Virus record (IMG/VR): IMGVR_UViG_3300037189_017940
Location: 1-44,914 of that record
Direction: 5' to 3' (one strand)
DNA length: 44,914 nucleotides
Origin: a virus
This document shows positions 24,401 through 31,051 of the stretch, in pieces. Position 1 is the first letter of the stretch, and each line of letters starts with the position of its first letter. The position numbers were made by a program, and so were the translations under genes. Below the pieces are notes generated by a model. That model was not told where the DNA came from. It searched no databases and saw only the letters and a list, made by a program, of their open reading frames with translations.

Positions 24401-25398
24401 TGGTTGTAACTTTTTTAGGATCACAAGTACCTGCGCCTCAAACTGTAGGCACGATTAAATTTAAAACAGACTATAATGCGGGATCTTCATTACCTGCATA
24501 TACCTCTGCTGAGCATGTAGAAACAGGAGATACTTTTTGGTCTTCTAAATTTAATCAAAATGCTGCTCTTCTTGACATTATTGCTCAAGTTGGTGGGGGC
24601 GTTATTGCGGTAGTATCTGGTCTGGATCTAACTGCCGGTACTGGTTTAACCCTTAATATTGCCGCAGGAACTGCACTAATTAATGGAGTTATTCAGTTAA
24701 AAAATGCCACGTCTATAGCGATCACTGATAACTCTACTAGATATATTTGGTTTAAATCTAATGGTACATTTGAAGCAACATCAACGACTACTCCGCCCGC
24801 TTCAATGCCTTCTGTATTTGTTGGAATAGTTGTTACTTCTGCGGGTGCAATAACTAAAGTAGATAAAAGTGGTGTAGTTTATTTTAAAAGCGGAAGTTTA
24901 ATTAGAGAAACCAATGACACCACTGCCCCCACTGGTAGCGTAGACTCTAGTATAATAATTCTTACTAAAACTTTGGCGGGTACTTATATTTGGGATGGTT
25001 TTTCTACTAACCTTGTAAAAGGTTTATTGCCAAATCAAACATCTACTGTTCAAAACATTACTTCTAATAAAACAGAAAATAGTTCTGACAGAGACTATCT
25101 TACTACTAATACTGGAGCAGGTTCTAAACCAATAATTACTCTTGAACCTGCAGCTATTGGGGTGGTTAGAAAATTTTTTATAACTAATTCAGTTGGGATT
25201 CGTGTAAAAGCTAACACTGGGGATACAATAAGAATCGTTGGTAATATTACAGCTTCTGGAGGTTATGTTGAATCAACTACAGTTGGTGGACATATTACTC
25301 TTATGTGTTATCAAGCTAACTCATGGATTGCAGTTGATTTTCTTGCTGCTTGGACTAACGGCACTTGGACTGCTGACTATACTAATAGTTTTGTCTGA
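24400..25398 (+). CDS. Tail fibre-like protein
   Basis: 332 residues, Thr/Ser/Gly-rich and repetitive in strand pattern (VSGLDLTAGTGLTLNIAAG, LINGVIQLKNATSIAIT), as in phage fibre head-binding and shaft domains. It starts one base into the previous TGA. The C-terminal part (about 225-332) ends in AWTNGTWTADYTNSFV and reads like a small beta sandwich. Likely a trimeric fibre; the receptor is not known. Confidence 0.72.
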   Translation: MVVTFLGSQVPAPQTVGTIKFKTDYNAGSSLPAYTSAEHVETGDTFWSSKFNQNAALLDIIAQVGGGVIAVVSGLDLTAGTGLTLNIAAGTALINGVIQLKNATSIAITDNSTRYIWFKSNGTFEATSTTTPPASMPSVFVGIVVTSAGAITKVDKSGVVYFKSGSLIRETNDTTAPTGSVDSSIIILTKTLAGTYIWDGFSTNLVKGLLPNQTSTVQNITSNKTENSSDRDYLTTNTGAGSKPIITLEPAAIGVVRKFFITNSVGIRVKANTGDTIRIVGNITASGGYVESTTVGGHITLMCYQANSWIAVDFLAAWTNGTWTADYTNSFV

Positions 25399-25423
25399 TA
25401 TTATAAAGGAACATAAAATAAAT

Positions 25424-25747
25424 ATGGATATGGAAATAGAAGACGGACATACATCATCGTCTAAATTGAGATTTGACGGAACTATAAGCATAGGAAACAT
25501 AATTACTCTTGTTTCCTTTGTGGGAGTTATTCTTATTGCTTACGTAAAATTAGACGAACGTAGCAATACTACTATGAGTGTTTTGGTTGATTTGAAACAA
25601 GATTTTCAAAAAACTAAAGAAGAGAATTTAAAAGCTCTTCACGAAATTTCTGATATTAATAACGAGACTGTAAAAGTCTTAGAGCATCTCAAGTCGGATG
25701 TAGATTGGCTTAAGCAAGAAAGAGGAAAAAATGGAAGTAGTAATTAA
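25424..25747 (+). CDS. Membrane protein with one helix and coiled coil, holin or spanin candidate
   Basis: 107 residues from ATG 25424. I reject the longer form that runs back into the fibre gene, because its N-terminus is out-of-frame fibre code and AAAGGA lies before this ATG. Residues about 19-38 (ISIGNIITLVSFVGVILIAY) form one transmembrane helix; the rest is a charged coiled coil (LKALHEISDINNETVKVLEH). The shape resembles XhlA-type or other phage membrane-coil proteins found near lysis genes. This is the best lysis-associated candidate here, although no endolysin lies beside it. Confidence 0.7.
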   Translation: MDMEIEDGHTSSSKLRFDGTISIGNIITLVSFVGVILIAYVKLDERSNTTMSVLVDLKQDFQKTKEENLKALHEISDINNETVKVLEHLKSDVDWLKQERGKNGSSN

Positions 25748-25943
25748 TGCCGATGAGGCAATTAACCAAGAATCTGATGCCACTTATGTGTACTATGCTT
25801 TTGCTCCTCCAGGGAGTTTAACTAGCGATGCTAAGTGGAAAGTATTTCGTCTTAATAAGACGACTAATCAAAAACAATACGCCAATGGAAATGCTAACTA
25901 TACTAATGTTGGAACTGGAATGTCTGCCTTTACCTACCAATAA
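25731..25943 (+). CDS. Small hypothetical protein between fibre genes
   Basis: 70 residues, overlapping the preceding gene by 17 bases with AGAGG seven bases before the ATG. It contains TYVYYAFAPPGSLTSDAKWK and ends in ANYTNVGTGMSAFTYQ, a beta-type composition. Proteins of this kind (short, Y/A/W, 'A-x-P-G') often accompany phage fibres, but no function can be given. Confidence 0.65.
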   Translation: MEVVINADEAINQESDATYVYYAFAPPGSLTSDAKWKVFRLNKTTNQKQYANGNANYTNVGTGMSAFTYQ

Positions 25944-25954
25944 GGAAATAAATA

Positions 25955-27763
25955 ATGCCACAAGTTTATTCTGATTACGCGTCTAATCCTTTTGATGGTA
26001 GTTTAGCTCCTGCTCTTGTTGAGAGCAGGGCACGAACTATTTTTAATTTGTTAGAAGATCAAAGACGATCTGTAGTTACTTTGGCTTCTCTGCCAGATTG
26101 GTCAACGGTTGGTCCCACTCTAAGCTATAGTTTTGACATTATTAAGGGAGCTAGCGATAGGTATACCCTAAGTATTGATTGGAGAAATACCCTTCCAGCA
26201 GATATTTATAATACTGCTAAGTGGGCATATCTTTATGTAGACCCTGTTAGTGGAAATGACGCTAATGCTGGGACAAAGGCTTCCCCACTTAAAGATCTTT
26301 TTAATGCCGTAAATAGTACTACTTTAGGAAACGCTACAATTACCGGAATGACTGTGGGAACTTCTCCAGTTGTTACAGAAGGCTCTGCTCATGGATTGTT
26401 AGTTAATGAGTGGGTGTATATTCCTAACGCTACTGTGGGAGTTGTTCTTGCCGCTGGCTGGTATAAAATTAGCGCAGTAACTACTACAACTTATACATTG
26501 GGAACTAATGCTACTGGCGGTGCAGTTACTTCTACCGGAACTACTTTTACTTCTGGAACTCGTGTAAAGCCTCGTAGACTTCTCTTAAAGAAAGGCAGTA
26601 CATTTTGGTTTGGAGCTAGCGGTACCGGTCTTTGTTGGAATGGTGCTACTCAAAAATGTCATATGGTTATTACTCCAGATGACGGATTAGATGGAAATGA
26701 ATTTGTTATTTCCACTATGCAAGTAAGGCCAAGTTTCTTTAGCTGGACTATAGAATCAGGTACTACTTGGCAAACTTCTAATACCCTGACAACTAACTAT
26801 GTTTATAATAAAGCTCAGCTAGATAGTACAGGATTGCAGGGAGTTAAATATACAAATGCCGCAGATCTTGCTTCTTGCCGGGCAACTCCACGAAGTTGGG
26901 TTTTAATTTCTAATGTATTGTACGTTAATACTGGAAATACTATTGACCCGTCCAACTTTTTAGAAGTTACTCGTGCATCTGTAGATGGGCAACATAATGA
27001 TTCTCCCGCTAATTTGTTTATGAGTAGGATTAAGTTTGAAAGGGGGGATAGATGTTTCTACGTTGCTCCTTTTGCTACAACTACTTACAGGCCAATTATG
27101 TCTATAGATCAATGCGAGTTTAATAAAGCAACTGGCAGTGATGGATGGCATAATGAAGGAAATATAGAACTATACTGTTTTTCTTGTAAAGCCAATTTCA
27201 ATGAATCAGATGGATTTAACGATAGGGCTACTACCGGAACTTCTTTTATAGGTGTATATACACAATGCGATGGTCACTACAACGGATGCTTAGCTCCTGT
27301 ATTTGGTGATTCAAGAACTAGTGCTTCTTATGGAACTAACCAAGGATTTACCTGTCATATTAATTCTAAGCTACTTAGGGTTGGTTGCAGGGCATCTTAT
27401 AATGGTGGGCAGGGATTCTTTGAAACAGCTACAACTGCTTCTACATCTTGTCAGTCTTGGTGTGTGGGATGTTTTGAATGGAATCAAAGAGGTAGTAATG
27501 ATAACGTTACTTATCCTTCCACTAAATATAATTGTGGGTATGGGATAGGTAGCGTAGCTGGGGCAACTGCTGAAGTTCTTAGGTTAATAGATTGTTATTG
27601 TTCTAATCCAGAAACGGGTGAAGCATCTACAACTACTTATCCTGTAACCATTCAGCAGTTCTCTGGCGCCCAATGTTATGATACTAGAAGCCTTGCATAT
27701 ATCATAGCTAGTCAACTAAAACTTACTGGAAGTGCAGTTAGTACCAACTACGTAACTTATTAA
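25955..27763 (+). CDS. Tailspike with parallel beta-helix domain
   Basis: 602 residues. The short N-terminal part (1-90) probably anchors it to the tail. WAYLYVDPVSGNDANAGTKA (about 90-110) is the typical entry of right-handed beta-helix proteins of the pectate-lyase-like fold, often followed by a P-L-x-x-L-F-N-A-V helix as here. Cysteines and Gly-rich turns continue through residues 380-520. Such spikes bind and often cleave surface polysaccharide. Catalytic carboxylates cannot be named without structure. AAGGAA lies seven bases upstream. It is the last late gene. Confidence 0.82.
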   Translation: MPQVYSDYASNPFDGSLAPALVESRARTIFNLLEDQRRSVVTLASLPDWSTVGPTLSYSFDIIKGASDRYTLSIDWRNTLPADIYNTAKWAYLYVDPVSGNDANAGTKASPLKDLFNAVNSTTLGNATITGMTVGTSPVVTEGSAHGLLVNEWVYIPNATVGVVLAAGWYKISAVTTTTYTLGTNATGGAVTSTGTTFTSGTRVKPRRLLLKKGSTFWFGASGTGLCWNGATQKCHMVITPDDGLDGNEFVISTMQVRPSFFSWTIESGTTWQTSNTLTTNYVYNKAQLDSTGLQGVKYTNAADLASCRATPRSWVLISNVLYVNTGNTIDPSNFLEVTRASVDGQHNDSPANLFMSRIKFERGDRCFYVAPFATTTYRPIMSIDQCEFNKATGSDGWHNEGNIELYCFSCKANFNESDGFNDRATTGTSFIGVYTQCDGHYNGCLAPVFGDSRTSASYGTNQGFTCHINSKLLRVGCRASYNGGQGFFETATTASTSCQSWCVGCFEWNQRGSNDNVTYPSTKYNCGYGIGSVAGATAEVLRLIDCYCSNPETGEASTTTYPVTIQQFSGAQCYDTRSLAYIIASQLKLTGSAVSTNYVTY

Positions 27764-27776
27764 GAATAGTTTAAAT

Positions 27777-27793
27777 CCGATTTTACGAATCGG
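27777..27793 (+). terminator. Small hairpin after the late operon
   Basis: CCGATT (27777-27782) pairs with AATCGG (27788-27793), followed by TTTGACT. Weak alone but placed 13 bases after the tailspike stop. Confidence 0.55.
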
Positions 27794-27826
27794 TTTGACT
27801 AGCCTACTCTACCACTAGAACCTAAA

Positions 27827-27869
27827 AATCCCCCCGCTATTGCCAACGTGGAGCTGGCACGGGGGGATT
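27827..27869 (-). terminator. Strong hairpin terminator between convergent operons
   Basis: AATCCCCCCG (27827-27836) pairs with CGGGGGGATT (27860-27869), with an inner TGCCA/TGGCA stem (27841-27859). On the minus strand it is followed by TTTTTAGG, so it ends the leftward operon; it can also stop rightward late transcripts. Another small CCCG/CGGG hairpin lies at about 27879-27891. Confidence 0.85.
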
Positions 27870-27910
27870 CTGTTGTTACCCGGTCGTCGGGCAGAAACAG
27901 TGGGTATTAA

Positions 27911-28357
27911 TTAAGAATCAGAAATTATTTCATAAACTCTAACTATTTCGTGAAGAAAAAGTTCATAAGAATTTGGTTCTTCATAATTACAATCGTAGAT
28001 AACCCCATCAGAAATAACAAAAACATGACTTGTTTTTCTACCTTTTACATGCTTTACAACAAAATAATCCTTGTTTTTGTTTTCAGCATTAGATAAAACT
28101 TTTGGATTTCTTTCGGCAAGAATAATATTGTGTACTTCTCTAAGATATTCACAAACATCATATTCATAAAGACAAGTATAGATTAAACCACTGTAAATTT
28201 TTTCTTCGTTGCCAAAGAATTTTTCTGGATTAGATTTTTTCCAATACCAATCTAAAAAAGGTTTGTGACTTGAATCCCCTGCAATCATTCCAGCAGTGTG
28301 AGCTGCACACAATTTCTGGCCTATTTTTTGTTTAAGAATTTTAATTGGTTTCTTCAT
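27911..28357 (-). CDS. Hypothetical protein, weak resemblance to a Cys/His hydrolase
   Basis: 148 residues, last gene of the leftward operon. It has Cys17 (KLCAAHTAG) and a later block SHVFVISDGVIYDCN with His111, a pattern reminiscent of papain-like or transglutaminase-like folds where a Cys and a His-strand meet. That is only a motif impression and I would not name it. No signal peptide. Basic N-terminus (MKKPIKILKQKIGQK). Confidence 0.65.
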   Translation of the reverse strand: MKKPIKILKQKIGQKLCAAHTAGMIAGDSSHKPFLDWYWKKSNPEKFFGNEEKIYSGLIYTCLYEYDVCEYLREVHNIILAERNPKVLSNAENKNKDYFVVKHVKGRKTSHVFVISDGVIYDCNYEEPNSYELFLHEIVRVYEIISDS

Positions 28358-28362
28358 TTAAA

Positions 28363-28869
28363 TTAGGAGTTTTCAAAATCGTATTTCCATTTACCTACTT
28401 TAACAACAACTTTAGTGGGGTCATTTTCCTTTGAAAAGAAACCAATAACAAACTCTTTATCCTCTAAAGTAAAGTTAAATTGTTTTTCAATTGCCTCATC
28501 TCTGTCAAAAAATTTATCTTTTGGGTAGCCGTCAGCTAAGGATTGTCCTTGATAATATACTGTAGTTGGATCATCTTGTAAATGTTCTCCTAAATTTGAC
28601 CAATTAACTTCCTCAGGATTTTTGAACCATTTGCTAGACCAATAAATCCCACTTTTTTGTTTATTACTTTCTGGTGCCATTCTGCGCCAATCGGGATTAG
28701 GTATTGTGAGAAGATCTTGAGTTGATAATTTGTTAATAGGAGAAATATCATCTAAATTACTTCCTTCATTTGAATTTCTAAAGTGAACAGATTCAATCTC
28801 AATAGGCTCATAAGTTTCAGAATCAAATAAAGAAATTACATTTCCACCTATAATAACTTTAACTTTCAT
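28363..28869 (-). CDS. Hypothetical protein
   Basis: 168 residues, unrecognised. It overlaps the gene upstream (ATGA at 28866-28869). Aromatic-rich middle (YWSSKWFKNPEEVNWSNLG) and a C-terminal strand pair (EFVIGFF, KVVVKVGKWKYDF). Probably soluble. Confidence 0.68.
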   Translation of the reverse strand: MKVKVIIGGNVISLFDSETYEPIEIESVHFRNSNEGSNLDDISPINKLSTQDLLTIPNPDWRRMAPESNKQKSGIYWSSKWFKNPEEVNWSNLGEHLQDDPTTVYYQGQSLADGYPKDKFFDRDEAIEKQFNFTLEDKEFVIGFFSKENDPTKVVVKVGKWKYDFENS

Positions 28870-29120
28870 TGACCGCTCCTGTGAGAGTTACTTACTTTAC
28901 TTCTTTCATTTAAGTATTCAGAAAGAGTGGGAATTGTCATTAAAATTGTTTCTGTGTATTCTGGGTATACTTCGGGAAGATATTCGTACCTTGCTAAGAT
29001 AACGTTTGCAAGATCAGCTTCTTCATAAGTGCAATTTACATTGCAGACTTCTTTAAAAACTTCAATTTTTAGCCATTTAGGAATAAGACTAAGAATAAAT
29101 AAAATAAATTTTTGTTTCAT
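28866..29120 (-). CDS. Small protein with hydrophobic N-terminus
   Basis: 84 residues. The N-terminus MKQKFILFILSLIPKWLKI could be a membrane anchor or a non-cleaved signal, with no clear cleavage site. The remainder is acidic with two nearby Cys (VCNVNC). ATGA overlaps on both sides. Function unknown. Confidence 0.65.
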   Translation of the reverse strand: MKQKFILFILSLIPKWLKIEVFKEVCNVNCTYEEADLANVILARYEYLPEVYPEYTETILMTIPTLSEYLNERSKVSNSHRSGQ

Positions 29121-29299
29121 AGTGGAGATACCTCGTCAGTGGGGATGTTGTCGCTACAAAGAACAAAGATAATATCGCTTGGTTTCTTTGAGTTAGAGTT
29201 TAAAAAATCGGTTATTTGAATTCCGTAAGATCTTGACATACCTTCACAAATGTTTTTGTTTTTACTTTTATCTTTTTTGTCAACCTTAACTATCTTCAT
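29117..29299 (-). CDS. Small hypothetical protein
   Basis: 60 residues, Lys/Asp-rich start (MKIVKVDKKDKSKNKNI) then a predicted alpha/beta segment ending IIFVLCSDNIPTDEVSPL. ATGA overlap with the next gene and one-base overlap with the previous. Unknown. Confidence 0.6.
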   Translation of the reverse strand: MKIVKVDKKDKSKNKNICEGMSRSYGIQITDFLNSNSKKPSDIIFVLCSDNIPTDEVSPL

Positions 29300-29502
29300 T
29301 AGTAACCTTCAAATGTATGAGGAATATAATCGTTATCTCTGACAACAAAAAACCTAGAAGCATGATCTGCACTGTACCTTTCATTTAAAGAGTTTGCAAT
29401 ATGATCTGCAAAATACTCCATAACATTATCACAAACTACAATATCTGAGACCTCATCTCTATTGGCATTGTCTACTCCAATTATTTTTTTTAAGTTACTC
29501 AA
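29299..29502 (-). CDS. Small hypothetical protein
   Basis: 67 residues. Contains SDIVVCDNVMEYFADHIANS and FFVVRDNDYIPHTFEGY. No known domain. Coupled to both neighbours by overlaps (ATGA upstream, TAATG downstream). Confidence 0.62.
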   Translation of the reverse strand: MSNLKKIIGVDNANRDEVSDIVVCDNVMEYFADHIANSLNERYSADHASRFFVVRDNDYIPHTFEGY

Positions 29503-29810
29503 TTTAGAAAAACCTCATTAATTGTTTTAGCTACGTTATCTTCCCTAATACCTACATACATTTTTACGACCATAGTGTTTAATGAAACCATAAGTTCGTG
29601 AACTTCTTTAGATCTCTCACCATTGATTTTTTCAATCATTCTTTGAGCATCTTCAAGAAGCATTAAAGCGCAAGAAAAAACACCTAAACCAAAATCATTA
29701 TTAGAAACTTCTTTATTTTGACATGCTTGGACAATTTGATCCATAGCATTTCTCACTGTTAGTTCAAAGTGAGGTTGTTTAGTTAAATTAATAATTTCTT
29801 CTTCACTCAC
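29499..29810 (-). CDS. Small helical hypothetical protein
   Basis: 103 residues from GTG 29810; GGAG seven bases before it favours this start over the longer reading to 29846, which would overlap the upstream gene by 44 bases. All-helical composition (FELTVRNAMDQIVQACQNKE, then LMLLEDAQRMIEKINGERSK). It resembles its upstream neighbour (29803-30033) in size and helix pattern. Unknown function. Confidence 0.65.
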   Translation of the reverse strand: MSEEEIINLTKQPHFELTVRNAMDQIVQACQNKEVSNNDFGLGVFSCALMLLEDAQRMIEKINGERSKEVHELMVSLNTMVVKMYVGIREDNVAKTINEVFLN

Positions 29811-30033
29811 TTTTACTCTCCAAAATAGCACCTGCATATTCAGCACATAAATTACTTGCTGCTACGATTTGTAGAATTGCTGGATTAGTTTTATTTTGTT
29901 CTGCTAAATCAAGAAGCAGTTTAGCGGAGTATCCTAATACGGAAGCTTGAAAATCTTCACCTGACATAAATTCAGTGGCTTCTTCAAGAGTTTTAATGTT
30001 GTCCTGTAATTTTTTTAGTTGTTCATCATTCAT
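29803..30033 (-). CDS. Small helical hypothetical protein
   Basis: 76 residues, helical throughout (LKKLQDNIKTLEEATEFMSG, LLLDLAEQNKTNPAILQIV). ATGA overlap with the gene upstream and 8-base overlap downstream. Possibly related to the 29499 product; similarity is in pattern (helix, L-L-x-D/E-x-A) rather than clear identity. Confidence 0.65.
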   Translation of the reverse strand: MNDEQLKKLQDNIKTLEEATEFMSGEDFQASVLGYSAKLLLDLAEQNKTNPAILQIVAASNLCAEYAGAILESKSE

Positions 30034-30386
30034 GGTAGTATCATTTTCCTTAGATAAATATCTACATCGCTCATTGGAATTTGTTTTTCCTTCTCAACAG
30101 ATAAAGCGTCTTTCAAATAGTCAGTTACTTTTGAATTAGTATCTAATCCTTTAAAACATAAAACCTCAAGTGATAGACTTAACGTTTCTTTGTAAAGTTC
30201 GTCAGTGGGACTCATCCAGTAGTCAATTATTTTAAGGATAAGTTTTTTAGCTATGTAAACAAACTCTTCGACTTGTAGTGAGTTGGATTCTCTAAACAAT
30301 TTAAATCGTTTGCTAACTGTAAACATCCAGATAAGATTTTTTACTACCCATCCAAATAATACTGCTTTCTTTAATTCGTCCATCAA
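30030..30386 (-). CDS. Hypothetical protein
   Basis: 118 residues, unrecognised. The N-terminal segment KKAVLFGWVVKNLIWMFTV is hydrophobic enough to sit at a membrane but is broken by charges. ATGA overlaps on both sides. Helical remainder. Confidence 0.65.
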   Translation of the reverse strand: MMDELKKAVLFGWVVKNLIWMFTVSKRFKLFRESNSLQVEEFVYIAKKLILKIIDYWMSPTDELYKETLSLSLEVLCFKGLDTNSKVTDYLKDALSVEKEKQIPMSDVDIYLRKMILP

Positions 30387-30583
30387 TTGTTAGTGATTAC
30401 CCCATTTAAGCAAAGGATATTAAAAACGGTTCCAATATCACTAGAAACTAGTGGCCCTCGTTTTCCATTGATAATTAAATGGGATTGTCCTTGATGTTCT
30501 ACAATAACTACTGCGTTATTACCCCCCACAATTAGTGGGATAGACTTTGGCTTCTCTTTACTGATTAGTTCTTGGATCATCAT
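30383..30583 (-). CDS. First gene of the leftward operon, small hypothetical protein
   Basis: 66 residues. Contains a short strand-rich core (IPLIVGGNNAVVIVEHQGQS) and PLVSSDIGTVFNILCLNG. Two ATGs stand in a row (30583 and 30580). The operon promoter at 30596-30625 leaves a leader of about five bases and no Shine-Dalgarno. Function unknown. Confidence 0.65.
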   Translation of the reverse strand: MMIQELISKEKPKSIPLIVGGNNAVVIVEHQGQSHLIINGKRGPLVSSDIGTVFNILCLNGVITNN

Positions 30584-30595
30584 GATTATAATTGA

Positions 30596-30625
30596 AGTGT
30601 ACCCTGTACTTGACTATTTTGTCTA
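30596..30625 (-). promoter_or_regulatory. Promoter of the leftward small-gene operon
   Basis: On the minus strand TAGACA (30625-30620), 18-bp spacer, TACACT (30601-30596), 12 bases before the ATG. A competing TATAAT lies at 30590-30585 but without a -35 at the right distance. The 18-bp spacer and short leader match the other early promoters of this phage. Confidence 0.6.
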
Positions 30626-30671
30626 GTTTTACATAAGAATGTTTTTGGTATTCTTATTTTCGAGATAGGTG

Positions 30672-30750
30672 TTTACCCGTAGGTTCGTCAGGGTAGGGAG
30701 TAGGGATAACCCCCTTTAGGGGGTTTTCCTGTTGTCCCCCCTTTACCCGT
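30672..30750. repeat. Second iteron site flanking a hairpin
   Basis: TTTACCCGT occurs at 30672-30680 and 30742-30750, in the same orientation, 70 bp apart. Between them lies AACCCCC (30708-30714) pairing with GGGGGTT (30719-30725) followed by TTTT. The 9-mer is the same as in the 4.5-4.8 kb cluster. The site lies between two leftward operons. It may be a secondary origin, a replication termination site or a regulator site. Confidence 0.65.
30708..30727. terminator. Hairpin with T run on the plus strand
   Basis: AACCCCC-TTTA-GGGGGTT then TT. On the minus strand it follows the gene ending at 30794 and can stop the primase-helicase transcript; the T run is better on the plus strand. Confidence 0.65.
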
Positions 30751-30793
30751 CACCCTCTCCGAATTGGGGCACTTGTTAATTAAGTAAGTCATA

Positions 30794-31051
30794 TCAATTG
30801 TTAATTATATTAAAAAGATTAGATACAATCAGAAGCCTATTTCTAGGTAACTGCATACAGCCCTCTCCATTTATAATTTTAATAAATGAATTAGACACAT
30901 ACTCCACAACCCCCACTTCAATAAACTCTCCTAGAACACTATGAATGTAAACTTTAGCGCCTACTGAGAGTGATGCACAATAAAACAATTTTGCCTTAAC
31001 TATACTTGAATGGGTTGTAAATGTTTGGGTAGTTCCAAAATTTTCCTTCAT
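30794..31051 (-). CDS. Small hypothetical protein downstream of primase-helicase
   Basis: 85 residues with no recognised domain. It begins directly after the TAA of the primase-helicase (TAAATG). A beta-rich composition (GAKVYIHSVLGEFIEVGVVE) suggests a small barrel such as SH3 or OB-like, but this is only a pattern. Co-expressed with the helicase, so a replication role is possible. Confidence 0.65.
   Translation of the reverse strand: MKENFGTTQTFTTHSSIVKAKLFYCASLSVGAKVYIHSVLGEFIEVGVVEYVSNSFIKIINGEGCMQLPRNRLLIVSNLFNIINN

Noticed and set aside
25238-25423. N-terminal extension of the membrane-coil protein into the fibre gene
   Set aside because: The extension is fibre DNA in another frame; ATG 25424 with AAAGGA upstream is better.
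28882-28893. TGAGAGTTACTT shared with the terminal 21-bp unit
   Set aside because: Only 12 bases in AT-rich coding DNA with no second element; likely chance.
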